Positions 46,501-59,514 are shown, counted from the first letter of the stretch. The stretch is 64,000 nt of DNA from Oscheius dolichura (GCA_932521035.1 OW051495.1:9238001-9302000), one strand, 5' to 3'. Numbers and translations are program-made. Notes: generated from the letters alone by a model not told the origin.

Positions 46501-49500
46501 TTCCCCCTACGGTGCTTTGCTGCTTGAACTTTTCATGTACCTCTTCTGTATGAAAATCATCTACATCATACCTTATTCCTCGGTGAGGAGTCTAACTATA
46601 GTCCGTTTCCAATGGATATGTCACGAATTCAAATTTCGCGACGCATCTCCGCTGTAGGACCATGTCGGCAGAAGGCTGTCCCCACAGCGGAGGCGCGACA
46701 GACCTTTAAATCCCGTGGCATATCCGTTGGAAACGGACTATATGAACAATATTATCAATATATATCTTAGGCAAATGTAACTAGAAAAATCAAGGACTAT
46801 GCTAGAGGCCGTCTCTCTATGTTTATGACAGGAGCAGCTGCTCATGGAGTAATACCAGATCTGCTATAATAATTAGAACAAATTTTAGGGGGTGCGACAT
46901 CAGCATATTGTTTTCGTTTTGCGCGTTCGTCAAGAGAAGGAATACTATGAAGAAGGACTAAAGAATCTTCGTGATTATTTTGCCGAGACACAAGAAAATT
47001 TGACTGGAGAAGAAAAAGAAGAACTGGACAAGATTCGGCCATTCTATACCATTACGGTAACGGCGCTTAGAGAGTTAGAGCTGAACGGTAGTCTGAATCA
47101 AAGGGATGAGTACAAAAGGTAAGTGATTTCCCGTTAGCTCGAAGCCTTGCTGAAACCCTTCTTCAGCCAACTCCAGGATATTATTGATGCCATAAGAAGT
47201 AATGCCGAAGGTGGAAGAAATGAAGATGCAATGAATGACCAGCCAATAAACTGCAAGCGCTTTCACATAAGTTTAAAAGAGTACTGGCAACTGCTGGCGG
47301 ATTCAAAATGTCTTGAAGGAGCTATTGCAAATATTCGAGCTAACGAACTCAAACATGCTCAAACTGATCACACTGGAGTAAAGGTTGGGGGCATAAGTTA
47401 CTCACGCTTTAATGAGATCGTTACAGGAATTCTTTGATGAAGTGAACGCCTTCATGAAAAAGGCTCAAAGAGAAAAGAACCTTTGTACTGCTTATAAAAC
47501 ACACCTAGATTTAATGAAAGAAAAAGGTACAGTCAAGTCTCTTTTTTCACAAAAAAACCATATTCAGGAGAAGAATTTAAAAAACTACCCAAAGAGGAAC
47601 AAACTCCCGTGCTCTTTGTTGAATCTACTGTAAAATTAGCAAACCTCATTCTCCGGTACAGCCTCGCTATTACGGATCGTGCGCTGGGTGAAGAGGTGAA
47701 ACTGAGAATGGAAGGAGGCAGTAATAGGCAATTGTAGGGTATAAGAATTGGCCTCAAAGGATTAGTTGTTCTTGTGAAGGCAGGGAATGAGACAGCTGTG
47801 GAGAAAATGGCTCTGAAGATGGCTTTGTTTGATTGCAAAGTAATGGAACTGCTCAAAAAACCGGAAATCTACAATTACTACGAGTGGGTTATTTGTTTAT
47901 AAGATTGTAAACATACTGTAACATGAAGAAAGTCTGTAAAAGAATATAGTACAATTCTTTTATTTTCAGAGACTGCTGGCTACTTCTAACCCACTGGGCT
48001 AGAAGTGGCTACCGCCTCCTAATCTTAGAAATGAATATCTGGGCTGCGGCAAGTGAGCATCTCGAAAAGACAGCGTTAACTTCTACATACGAGAAAGACA
48101 TCTATTTGTTAGTAAACGCGAAGCAAAATTCTACTCTAATCCTTTAGGCAAATTCTTAGCCTCTTGGTAGAGTTAACAGATTCCGATCCAAAGCACTGTG
48201 TTCCTAGCACCAATCGCGACAAGTAATAATCTAATATTTGAGGAAGACTTTAAAATGTTTTCAGGGGTCCTTATTTTTCTCATACTATTACAATTGGAAG
48301 TATCGCTCTTGAGTTTGAGAAAAATGCGAGAAAATGCGTCGTTGATATAATTACAGTAAGCCATTGTGCATACTCATAAAAAACGTACTGTAGAACATTT
48401 CCCGAGATCCTAGTAAGGCACAATCCATCTATTTTGAGGAATTTTTAAAATTGCCGGAGAATTGGTTTAATGGAAGTGAATATTCTAAGATAGTTATAGA
48501 ACCAGTCGAAAACAAAGAAGAAAAAGTGAAGCAACTGCTGGGAACATTGACCAGCCGCAATTTTGAAATCCTATATCGACTGATTGGTAGATACTCTATC
48601 CCATTTGATTGAATTAATTTTTTTCAGCCGAAAAGTTTTCTAAAGAAGTAGTTCAAATACCTTATAATTTTATAACCAAGAAATTTGAAGACAGATATCC
48701 AAAAATTGGAAAAATGCGCCTCTTATTGTGGGAAAATATTGCAGGTTCGCTGTAGCTTTTTGGAATGTAACCAATTATTAAGACACTGCTAGTGAAAACA
48801 AAGACATCTATCACTCCCTGTTGAGAACAAACTTATTGGATTTCCTCATTGACGGCTACATTAAGAAAACTACAATTCCAGCAAGTTTTCCTTGGGTAAA
48901 TCGGCTTCAAGATCGCTACAGTATGAAACTCTTCAGGCTCTCGGTACACTGGTAAAAATGATAGCAACTGAAATGTGTCATAAAGAAGACAATGATGTGC
49001 AGAAGTATATTCAAGGGTTGTGTACCCCTCGTCGGGAAAGAGGCAACCCTAAAGTATGTGCATGAGGTCTTCCTAACAAAAAGCAAACCACGGAGCGTCT
49101 ATAGCCAAAAAAACGTTATTGTACATTTGTCTCTTCGGGACCTTTTGGTCAGGTGCCATAGTTAGTAGTAGTTTGTGGTCGAAATAAAATAAAAGGAAAA
49201 TTTGATTCTGCCAGAGGATCCAATGAGATAAATGTACGGTAATCCTATCTTTTGACGAGAAAAAGGCTAAGTATCTTTCAAATTTCACAATTACAGCAGG
49301 GCAACATGCAGGAAATCAAGGCGCGCGATAAACAATGGAACCTTGCCAAGCATTTAACTTTTGTCAAGCTTCGCTGTCTGGAAAGTAAAGTCGTGGGAAA
49401 GCTAATTACCCATTTCTACATAAAGAAACATTCCAATGAAATTCAGGTTAAACTGAGCCAAGTACCTAGTATATTCCTTATTACAGTATCTCTTGTCTGG

Positions 49501-51738
49501 AATGGTTACCTTCCTTGTCCAAGGCTTTGAAGAAGAAGCGAAAACACTTTCTGAAAATATCTACCTCTCAGAACGTCTTGAGTTGCTGGAAGCAGTTGCA
49601 GACGAGATGATTTTTTCTGGTAGGGTAGCTACTTCCTGAAACTCACTCTACTTTTCAGCTCAAAAGATCAATAAGATAACGGCCAGTGGTGAAGAAATCA
49701 GGGATATGTCTTATGACTATTGGGCCCAGATATCTATTCTGAAGAGTGGTTGTCGGTTTATCAATATGATTTTGAAGCTATATTACCACGACGACGAACG
49801 ATATAAAAGTGGGAAATTCTTCAATGATATAAGTGGACAACAAGTACATCCAGATGATAGGTTTGCTATATAGCCTTCTTCTGGAAAAGAAACTGGATTG
49901 TTTCAGTAAAACCTTCAAAAAGATACTAAGCGCAGCAAATATACTCTATCCGATTTGCACGTTGAAAGAGGAAAAAAACAAATCATCTTCCTCAACGTAA
50001 AGAAATTTCTCTTATCATATAATCTTGGATGTTTTTTAGAAGAACCATTTGTGCTCATGGTTGGCTACAATTACACTACTTCAATATGCTCCTGAATTTG
50101 GCATCTGTTGCTCAAAAAAGCATCTCCACTATTCTATTAAGCCATAGATTTGATTATATGGGAGACAAAGATGGTTATGTTGAGCTTATCCGCATCATAG
50201 ACAATGTGCAAGAGTTCCTCAAACTCAAAGTGAATTCTTCTAATGTGAGCCATTAATTTTCAAAATAAACAGTTAAATTCAGAACGATGATCACAAACTG
50301 GTCACCGTCGGTGCCGATCTTATCTATAATGCTGGAAAAGAGGGTAATTGCTTTTCCGTAATGCGAAATACGATCACAAGTGAGAAAATTCGCTGAATTA
50401 GAGCCTGACGCGATCTTTTGCAGATCAAATTAATAACTTACAAAAGGAAATCAAGAGATTAGATAAAGAAAGAGAGGAATATATGCAATGGGTCAGTCAG
50501 GAAGATTATCGCCGACTGAGAAGAAATCATGCAGCATCTAGAGTTTGTTCTACAGTAGACTACAATGATGATTCTTTTTTATTCAGCAAACAACATGTGC
50601 ACCTAGTACGTCGGCTCCCGATGTCCCGACAGTTGTGACGAAATATGCCATTGAAAAAGTGCTCTACTGCTCATCAGATTATACATACTTCTGGGAGAGC
50701 AAGCCGTCATCATTTGAAGATATAGAAGGTGTATATATGGAAAAATATGGAGAGGTTGATTTTTCTACTGGCAGTTCTAGATGTGTTCTTCCCGGCTTAG
50801 CTGTCGACATTTTTGAAAAAAATAACACCGACTCCTATACAATATTAATTTACAGGTTGTTCAAATAGCAACAGTCGACGCCTTAGCCATTGTTATTTTG
50901 AACAACGTGCTTCAGAAAGAGGATGTTGTTGTAGAAATATTGGAGTAAGCTGCCTAATCATAGAGCAAAAAATAACTTCCAGTTTCTTCAAAAAATTGAC
51001 AGCTCTAACAAAGGCCGACATGACTAAAAAGAAAAAAATTTTCAGTATACGGAAAGCAAATGAGGTTGTTGCAAAAATGTTAGAGTTTCGGCATTTTGAA
51101 ACGGTTCTTACTAACTGCGGATACACTTTGCAGGTATCTTTTTGAAGTTTATTATCAGTGGGAATTTTTAATTCAGAATGAGTATTATGTTACGGATGGG
51201 CAAAAGCTCCAAACAGGCTATGCTTATATATTTTACGAGGAACTGCAGAAATTAAAGGAGGAAAGGATCGCTCTGCTTCTGGATAGACGGTTCAAAAAAG
51301 TCCCAACTGGATCGGATTTGATGAGCGAGCGTCTTCCCTTGGCTTTCTTTGACCCTTCCCATGTAAGTTTCAGATGTTGCCAATTTGATTAGAATTTTTA
51401 GGAAGACTATGATTTCCATTCCACATTATCTGTAAAAGAATTATTGAAACGAAAACCGCACGGGGAGAGAGTTCCATCCCAATTGCGTTACACGTTGGTA
51501 CGAGCCGCTCACAGGAGCAACGGCGACTGTTATCAGGTAGGATTGGGAAATCGAGGAGAAATTCATTATCTTCTTGTTTTAGGCGGTGTTTACACCCGAG
51601 TCCAAGGTTTCCGATGTCCTTAACCAGCTGAGGCCTTGTGGATTCGGAGGCCTGTATAAAGAGAATGTGGGGGATCTGGATGGTGGGAAACGACTGCGGG
51701 AAATTGGGGGCTTTGTGATTCAGCTCAAAGCGCATTAA
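43534..51738 (+). CDS. Very large P-loop, membrane-anchored protein of unknown family
   Basis: A many-exon gene. I verified phase for exons 43534-43731, 43774-43911, 44054-44125, 44298-44408, 44453-44520, 44558-44618, 44658-44777, 44818-44970, 45012-45107, 45149-45448, 45497-45958, 45997-46084 and 46125-46253. It starts MGASGSK, a likely N-myristoylation site. About five hydrophobic Gly/Ala-rich segments follow (for example VAIAVVVSAIGLFLLLAPSI, VLIGAAIGLICHAL), then an Arg/Ser/Pro stretch, an acidic segment (EEDDDDVEI), a Lys-rich coiled-coil-prone region, and a Walker A GVPHCGKTT. IIVECCEGID and IVFVLRVRQE sit where large GTPases carry DxxG/DTEG and RD motifs, but altered. The remaining about 1000 residues look mainly helical. 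The last exons end VIQLKAH at 51738. Exons 46320-51000 are only partly resolved, and a split into two genes near 49050-49290 is possible. I do not recognise the family. Confidence 0.55.
46597..46742. mobile_element. Intronic MITE with TA ends
   Basis: Begins TATAGTCCGTTTCCAATGG and ends CCGTTGGAAACGGACTATA: inverted termini of about 24 bp with one mismatch, bounded by TA on both sides, 146 bp in all, with an inner palindrome (ATCTCCGCTGT and ACAGCGGAGG). The size and TA ends fit a Tc1/mariner-derived MITE. It lies in an intron of the large P-loop gene. Confidence 0.8.
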
Positions 51739-52568
51739 CCGCGGATCTATGTATTGTAGCATGTATAAATTGTATTCCTGTTTTTCGGGTTTTCAATGGG
51801 GAAGATTGCAAGTTCTATAAAAAGCCACATGAGCAAAATGGCAGAGCCGAGATATAGACATAGTTATTTTTAACGTTGCAATTTCGGAACAAAGCTGCGA
51901 TTTTCATAAAAAACTAAGTGTGCAATTCAATTCTCTATCTAATTTTAGCTACTGGGTGTGGTTTTCAGCTCAAAATAATATAAAATAAAGTCACACCAAA
52001 TCTAGAAAATCAAATTTCTTTGATTTTGATGATACTTCATCTTGTTTGTTTTATTTTTCGATCATGTTTTTACTTTTTTTTAAATAATTTCTACTACTAA
52101 CAATATCTAGAGATCATGGGGAATCCGATGCCGTAACTTTTATTTTATGAGAGTGAATACTTGTCAAATCGCGGTGTCGTGCTCCTTTGAGAAAGGTGGC
52201 ACTGGTTGATAATAGAAATCGGTTCCAATACGCCTGCTTGTTTTATTGGCGCTGTCTTTGCAGTTATCAGCGAGTCATAAATGGTGTTAAAACGGCAGGC
52301 TATGAAGGTTCTTCATATCCTAAGGGTGTCCGACAAGTAGCCGTAGATATCAAAAATAAACAAAGGAGAACAAAGAGAAGCGGACAGCCATAGCCGTTGA
52401 GAACTCTGGAATAAGCTACTTTGTGCCAAATCGTTGTGAACTGCTCTTTGACACATGCTAACAGAGCATGGTGACAATACTCTTCTGACAACAAACAAGA
52501 AAAGTCTCATATTTACCAGTAGTTTATTCCTCACTACAGTAACAGTTATGAGAAATGAAATCTAGACC
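51739..52568. other. Intergenic stretch between the P-loop gene and second F-box-like cluster
   Basis: About 830 bp, convergent 3' ends on both sides. A small plus-strand frame (52187-52393) has no recognisable motif. No RNA gene seen. Confidence 0.45.
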
Positions 52569-53660
52569 CTAATCTTCGGGGTTGTCTTCGCTATCTTCCC
52601 AGGTGCCATACTCATCTTCAGAATCATCACCATCTTCGCTGCCTCCGCCAACATACGTGATATCAATATAGTGACCAGCTTGAATGCTGACTGTGACAGA
52701 CTTTCCAGTGAGGAAATGGTCAGGAAGGTGCACCGAAAAGATCATTTCATCATCTTCCTCTGTCTCCGTTATAGTCCAAGTATAGCCGTCTAATTCCTTT
52801 TCCAATTCGGCGATAGTTGGCACATCTTTCCACCAAGTAGTGCAATAGAACTCATGAAGGTGTGGCAGATATTCAAAGGAGAAGAGGTTCTGAAAATAAA
52901 AGTCGGCTGCAACTTATTTCCCTACCTTCAAAAACGTGCGGAGCAACTCATACGGCTTTTCCTCCTGGCAGTCCTCCACACGAAATGTGACTTTTCTAAA
53001 GACGGGAAGGAGTCGTGGCGCCATGCTGGCAACTTCATATTCATCCTTGACTCTTAGTTCTACCTCTTTCTAAAAATAAAATTAAAGGAAATGGATTAAA
53101 GCCTACCAGTCCTTTGACCTGAAATACGGCCTCATATCGATTAGAATCTGCACTGTTCAGATCAACTTCTGTTGCCTTTACAGTGTTTAGCAGCTTCACA
53201 CATTGGTCAATGGTCCATTCAAGTTCATAAATGACCAATTGTATGCAGGTTATATGGTTTTCTTTTACCATTTCACAAAGGGAGTCAACTTTGTCCCCGT
53301 CAGTATCTGAAATTTCTTGTAAAACTAAAAAGAAATCGCTAACCAGGCTCAATTGAACGTATTTTAGTTCCATACAGTGCCTCTACGGGATATCTGCCAC
53401 TGTAGGAAGTAGAATTAAATGCATAGCACTGTCTTTCGTCGTCCCAGAACGGGTAATATATTCCTCCGATAAGGACCGAGATATTCGAACTGTTTCGAAT
53501 AAATTCCCCCATCCCGCGGCACGTCTGCTGGATTCGGAAGTAACTTTTCTCTTTTAACTGGAAAACATCAAAATAAAAAAAATGTAGAAAAGAGGAATAC
53601 CTTGTTGATGACCTTTTCCATAAAGACGGGATTCAAATCAAAGATGGGAAAGCCGGCCAT
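52569..53660 (-). CDS. F-box-like family protein (copy H)
   Basis: Exons 53660-53601, 53557-53344, 53306-53107, 53069-52926 and 52889-52569 join in phase to 312 residues, the full five-exon plan. Exon 1 is MAGFPIFDLNPVFMEKVINK; exon 2 opens LKEKSYFRIQQTCRGMGEFI. The core shows HITC, WTIDQCVKLLNTVKATEVDL and SNRYEAVFQVK. Exon 5 carries LPHLHEFYC, ELEKELDGYTWTI and LPDHFLTGKSVTV, then a distinctive acidic C-terminus (GSEDGDDSEDEYGTWEDSED). First member of the minus-strand cluster; the closest relatives appear to be the following two genes. Confidence 0.8.
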
Positions 53661-54038
53661 CGCTATTGAAGAAGAGTGACTTTCGGTGGGCTTGACAAAG
53701 CGAAAAACAACATGTTTCCCGCTTTTTTCCAGACAAGCAGAATTATTTTCGGTTTGTCGCCTGTGGGGAATTTTCCGTTTTACAAACATTATCTTCCGGA
53801 TCTGCAAACAATAAAAGAATAAAGATCCCACCATTTCGATTTCCTTGGAAAAGGAAAACGCTCTTTGCATTCGAATTCAAGTTCAACAGATCCAACAGAC
53901 ACCAAGCGATAATGTTTATTTTCTTTTCGTTTTGTACACGGCAAGATGGCACAAAGGCACCACTGGCTTATAAATTTAAGGTAAAAGCGGCAAAGCTAAA
54001 AGGGCACGAGAAGGCAAAGGTGACAACGGCAAAAACGG

Positions 54039-55085
54039 CTAGGAATTGTACTGGATTTCAAGGATATCCACGTACTCGCCTATTTTAATGGAAATACTCA
54101 AGTTAGCAGTAAGGGGAAAACGTTGAGGTAGCTCAATAATGTAAGTTACTCGATCATTCTCCGATATGTTATCTGCTATCTTCAGGTTATACGCCACTAC
54201 CACTTGCTTTACATCGTCTGTCGAAAACACAGGATCCCATTTCACGTACGAGACGCAGCTGTATCGCGTTAGCGTTACAACGCTTTCCTTGTAAGAACAG
54301 ATATTCTGAAAGAAGGAGAATAAATGAATTTGTATTCCTCTTACGTTTAAAAACCCACGGATCAGATCCAATGGGTTTATGTGTTCGCTGCCCTGTAAGC
54401 GAATTGTCACATCTTCAAACTTGGAAAGGACTTCTGGCGCCATAACGGCAAAATCTTTCTCGCCGCTAACTTGAAGCACAACTTTTCTCTAAAATAATCA
54501 CTGGGCTTTTAAATGTACAGAAAGTGGTATACTGACCAGGCCTTTGCAGTCCAACAGGGCTTTAAATCTATCGCTGTTTGCGCTGTTTAAATTGGTCATT
54601 GTAGGTTTGACAGTATTTAAAACCTTTACGCATTCTTCATTTGTCCATTCCACCTGGTAAATGGACAAGTTCATGCATGTTATCCTGTATTTCATCAGAA
54701 ATGCACAGAGACGTTTGACGTCTTCATCCCAATCTGTAGATTCTATGTAAATAAAATAGAAAATCGCACTGACATGGCTCCATGAAGGATAATCGAGTGC
54801 CGTAAAGTGTTTTAAAATCGTATCCAGTTATTATAAATCCGCCAAATATGTAATAAGAGCTCTCCTCATCCCATCTTGGATAAATCCACCGATCAACATG
54901 GACAGCGATATTCGGATTGTTTCCAATAAAGTCTCCAATGCCTCGACACGTCTGCTGAAGACGAAAGTAGCTTGCTTCTTTCAGCTAAACTACTTTAATA
55001 AAATGAAAAGGAAAGTGAATGAAACCTTATTGATGACCTTCACTAGATTGTCGGAATTAAGATCGCCAAGGGGGAAGCTTGCCAT
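54039..55085 (-). CDS. F-box-like family protein (copy I)
   Basis: Exons 55085-55026, 54984-54774, 54733-54537, 54488-54345 and 54305-54039 join in phase to 292 residues. Exon 1 is MASFPLGDLNSDNLVKVINK; exon 2 has ASYFRLQQTCRGIGDFI. The core has YRITCMNLSIY, EECVKVLNTVKPTMTNLN and DRFKALLDCK. The last exon keeps the VTYIIELPQRFPLTANLSI form but lacks the usual PNLR start. For the intron after exon 2, the nearer acceptor would create a stop, so the second acceptor (ATCTACAG) is used in this model. In tandem with copies H and J. Confidence 0.77.
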
Positions 55086-55534
55086 CTTGGCTGAAAAGGG
55101 AGAACTACGTGGCAAGGTGATAGGAATGCGATAAAGAAAAAGCCTGTTTCTCATATTGATGACCTTCAAATGCAAAGAAGAAAAAGAAAAAGAGAACAGC
55201 TGCTTTTATAGGTGAACGCGAGAAACATTTCACAACGTTGGGCAACCCAATCAATTTCCGGCTACCCTGAATCGGATACTTTTCTTACCAAAGCGACCGG
55301 TCGAATCATTGCGCAGGGTTTGAATGAAGGTTGGTTTTTGATCTGACAGAAAGGAAGAAACATACGTTGCGGCGTCGCGGAGTCTATTGTTTTACATAAA
55401 AACCATTGCCGATAAGGAATACTCGTTTCCAAACGGGTGTATCAAACTTCCACAGAGAATATTTACACAACTTTATTTTTGCTTATACATAGTAACAGAC
55501 AAAACAGGAAGAAGATGGTAGAGACAAAAACCAA

Positions 55535-56581
55535 CTATGCCTGGTAGGTAATAGAAATGGCAATGATGGTATACACTTTTTTAATGACGACGGTCAAGTT
55601 AGCAGTGGGTGGAAAACGTCTAGGAAGTTGAACTGTATAGGTTAGTTCATCCTTTTTCTGTGCTTTAGAGGCTATCTTCAGGTTGTGTTCGTCAAACACC
55701 ATCTTTATACTTTCGTCTTTCGAGTCAGAACGGTCCCATTCCGACTCAACTTTGAAGGATTTAAGCTTGGCCAAATCTAAGGTTTCCAAGAGGATATTCT
55801 GAAAGAAATACAAAGAAATTACAATATTCGCATTCGGTTTACCTCTAAGAACTTGTCAAGCAGGTCAAATGCGTTGGCCTCCGCTACACGAAATTTGACC
55901 TCTTCGAACTTAAGAAGGACTTCTGGCGCCATTTCGGCGAAATCATCTTCAGCATCAATCATAAATTCAACTTTTTTCTGAAACCAATTAATAAAATATT
56001 AAAAGAAAGATAAACTGACTAGGTATTTTGAGCTGAAAACTACTTCAAATCTCTTGCCCCCTTCACTGGCCATATCGACCATTGAGGCCTTGACAGTATT
56101 CAAAATCTTGACACAGTCTGCCTTACTCCATTTGTAGTCATTTAAGGTCACTTTTACACACGTAATGCGGTTTTTTGCAAGAGCAACGCAAAGTCTGTCA
56201 ACATCTCCGTCGTATCCTGTAATTTATATGTTAAAAAATATTTAAAAAGAGAAAAACTGACCGACATCAATGGATGATACGTTAGTCCCATAAAGTGCTT
56301 CAATATTGTCGCACCGTTTCAAGTCGCCATAGTAACCTTCGAAAATATAGCACGATTGTTTCGAGTCCCATCTTGTAGAAAAGGCTCGATCGATATTCAC
56401 CGAGACATTTGGGCTTTTTCGGATAAATTCTCCAACGCCGCGGCACGTCTGCTGCATTCGATAATAACTGTTCTCTTTAAGCTGGAATGCAATGAGTTTA
56501 AGAATTAAAAGAAGTAAATACCTTGTTGAAGACCTTGTCCAGATTGTTGGAATTGAGGTTGAAGAGGGGAAAGCCGGACAT
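55535..56581 (-). CDS. F-box-like family protein (copy J)
   Basis: Exons 56581-56522, 56481-56262, 56216-56020, 55977-55843 and 55798-55535 join in phase to 291 residues. Exon 1 is MSGFPLFNLNSNNLDKVFNK; exon 2 reads LKENSYYRMQQTCRGVGEFI. The core has NRITCVKVTL, CVKILNTVKASMVDM and KRFEVVFSSK. Exon 4 resembles copy I (APEVLLKFEEVKFRV versus APEVLSKFEDVTIRL), and the last exon ends LTYTVQLPRRFPPTANLTV. Copies I and J are a clear tandem pair. Confidence 0.78.
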
Positions 56582-57030
56582 CTCAAGTGAAGAAGCTGAG
56601 AACTGCTATGTAACATGGTCGGAAACAGGGTAGTGGTTACAGGGCACATTACAGCCGACGGTTGTTTTATAGATCATAAAAAGAACGGAGATATTTGGCA
56701 AGCCATAGTGTTGAAAAAAGATTAAAGAATGGGAAAAGCGCGACAAATTCATGAATTCGAGACACGCGGAAGCGAGACACACAGAGACGCGTCGCTTGGG
56801 GGCCAGTGCTTCAAATCCAGGTCCCTGATAATTCATACCCGTAATCTTTAAAGTTTTTGAAGACTGGGATTAATATGATGGAAGGAAAATGGCCCCACGG
56901 AGCGGGGTGTATTGATTTACTTTTAAAAAAACATTGTCAAATAAGAGAACCCGTTATAATAGGCATGTATCAACTTCAACAAAGAATATTTTCACATTTT
57001 TATTCACATTCATTTGAAAAACACGTAAAA

Positions 57031-58089
57031 TTACCAGGGATTTCTTATAGCATCCTCAGTTGGGCTATAAATGTCATAACTATTTCGGTTAAAATAGCCG
57101 AACTGGTTGACAATGACCTTATAGGTCGTTCCAGCAGGAAAATCTCGAGGGTGGCCCTCCAGAAAGGTTGTCTGCGAATCATAACTCAGTGGCTTTCTTT
57201 CCCAGTCAAAGTCGGGGAATTCTTCGTCTAGCTCCTCTTCACATAGCTCGTCCCCTAATTCATTCAATTGGAAATGGAAATTTAGTAGATTTGGGAAGGA
57301 ATTGGTGCGAAGAATCTAGAAATTAATCAAAAAATGTATCATATTCGCATATCTCTTACGTTTAACATCTGTCGGAGTATAAGAAACTGCTTCGAGGTAT
57401 CCCATACACTGATACTCACTTTCCGGAACGTGGAGAGGAGTTTCGAAACAGCAATAACAAGATTACTTGCATCCAGCTCCACGTGTACCTTTTCCTAAAG
57501 TTAAACAGTAAAGAATTAACGATAAAAACGGAATACCGGATGTTTCTTTGACTGTATGAGGGCTTCATATCGGTCAGAGCCCTGACTATTCAGTTGGACA
57601 ATGTTAGGCTTCAGGATATTCAAGATTACCGCACATTGTCCTGTGCTCCATTTTGGATTATTGTTCATGAACATGTTATTTTGTTTTTCTTCAACAGCTC
57701 GCAACGCTGTTCAAATTCCTCTGTTTCTTCTGAAATGGTGTGGAATGAAGGGAAGAGGTCAGTGAATACTTACCGACTGCGTCAAGTTGACCCAATCGCG
57801 TCCCATAAAGAGCTGTGCCATCCGTTTCTGCTTTGTTATGTGTCCAAAAACAGACATGATTAGCTACTATAGGATTGTGAAAAAAGAGGCTGTGATATCC
57901 TTCAAAATGGACACTAATATTGCGGCTGCTTCTGATAAATTCACCCACTTCCCGACAAGTCGCCTGTATGCGGAAGTAACTTTTTATTACGAGCTGAAAT
58001 CTTTTTTTTAATGAAAAATACGAACCAGCCTTATTAATGACTTTTTCACGGAATATAGAATTCAGAGAGAGGAGAGAGAGCCCCGACAT
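57031..58089 (-). pseudogene. F-box-like copy K, frameshifted
   Basis: Exon 1 (58089-58030) is MSGLSLLSLNSIFREKVINK, followed by a 36-nt segment with a GC donor that also reads through in frame. Exon 2 (57993-57774) has KSYFRIQATCREVGEFI and YGTRLGQLD. Exon 3 (57729-57537) begins in the family frame (LLKKNKITC) but hits TGA, and the W.TGQCAVILNILKP part is in another frame: a small indel. A different acceptor (TTTGAACAG) would skip the stop at the price of replacing about 20 residues. Exons 4 (57494-57360) and 5 (57315-57031) are intact (FPNLLNFHF, CEEELDEEFPDFDWE). Probably a pseudogene, possibly rescued by alternative splicing. Confidence 0.6.
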
Positions 58090-58222
58090 TTCTATTGAAG
58101 AATGCGAACTCGATGCAGGTTGGACAACACTGCGACGCATGTTTGCTAGGCGAAACATTTTCAAGCAAGTGTCGATAACAACGACTTTGTTATTCATTTG
58201 GAAAGAATAAGAACAAGATTTA

Positions 58223-59282
58223 CTAAAAGTAGTCAATATTACAAACATCGTATTTACGAAGGACGCCACTCAGGGAAACACCGGGAGGAAAATGATCAGG
58301 AAGCTGCACGATAAAGCTCATCTCGTCATCGTCCGACTCTCTCTCGACTATCCTTATGCTGTAGCCGTCCAGCTGCTTCTTTAATTCCTCTTCCGAAGGC
58401 AACAATCCCCACAATATTGTACACTTGAAGCTGTCAAGGTTTTCCAGATGTTTAGAAGTCACAGCCTGGAGAAAATAAGGTAAAGTATGATATGTTTTTT
58501 CCTTCTTACCTTTAGGGCAGAGCGGACGAAAGCAAATGGGTCTACTACGCTCCTTACAAAATCAATTGTGACAGCTTTGTACTTGGAAAGAACTTCTGAG
58601 GCCATCTCGGCAAAATCGTACTCATTTTCTGCTTTCAGCTGTACTTCATTCTAAAGCGATAAGTCAAAATCAAGGAGAGTGAACTTACAAGGTACTTGCA
58701 CTGGGAAAGGGCCTTAAATCTACCACATCCTGCACTATTTAAATCGACTTTGCTGGCTTTGACAGTGTTTATGAGCATGGCACACTTTTTCCTCTTCCAT
58801 TTAACGTCAGAAAGAAACAATTCCTTGCAGGTTATTCTGTATTTCTTCAGAGCATCGCAGAAATTTTCGACATTCACATCAGTTGCTGTAATTTTCACGT
58901 AATATGGGAAAAGTAAAATAGTAAAAGAAAAAAGAGAAGAAAAAAATAACTGACCAGGATCAATTGCGTGTAATTTTGTTCCATAAAAGCTGTCTATGGG
59001 TTGCTCCTCTGTATCGGATGGGAAATGCTCCTCTGTATTGGAAAGATCTGATCTCGTAGCGGGACCTTTCTTTGTTCCATATCGGCATAAAATATCCCTC
59101 AAAATGGACGGAAATATTCGGGCTGCGTCGGATAAATTCACCGACGCCACGTCTGCTGGAGACGGCAATAATTTTGAGCTTTCATCTGAAACACTTTATG
59201 AAAGGGAAAAAGGAAAGCGTACCTTATTGATGACTTTCTCCAAATTGTTGGAGTTGAGAGTGAAGAGAGGGAAGCCGGCCAT
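58223..59282 (-). pseudogene. F-box-like copy L, exon 2 frameshifts
   Basis: Exon 1 (59282-59223) MAGFPLFTLNSNNLEKVINK is intact. Exon 2 (59185-58955) starts KAQNYCRLQQTW, but about four bases of the TGCCG.GGCGT codons are lost. The frame then stops at TGA; the family sequence continues in another frame and returns to YGTKLHAIDPG in a third. A 24-bp phrase (ATACAGAGGAGCA...) is tandemly duplicated in the same exon. Exons 3 (58885-58689), 4 (58650-58510) and 5 (58465-58223) are intact, including YRITCKELFL and VQLPDHFPPGVSL. A young pseudogene. Confidence 0.7.
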
Positions 59283-59514
59283 CCTGGTTGATGAAGATAA
59301 TGAACTGCTTCAAGAAGCGAAGCCAGTTGTTTCCCCGCTTTTCCTGGCAAGTGGAACCATTTTCAGCTTGGCGCCGAGAGAATCTCTAGTTAGTTATCAT
59401 AGAATGCTTTATCATGTCAGCGTGTCAACAAAAAGTTTAATTCTGATACAAACGAAATAGAGGAAAGGTTCTGCTTCTCCGTTATCTTGATTTGAGAATG
59501 TTTTTATTAGAAGC

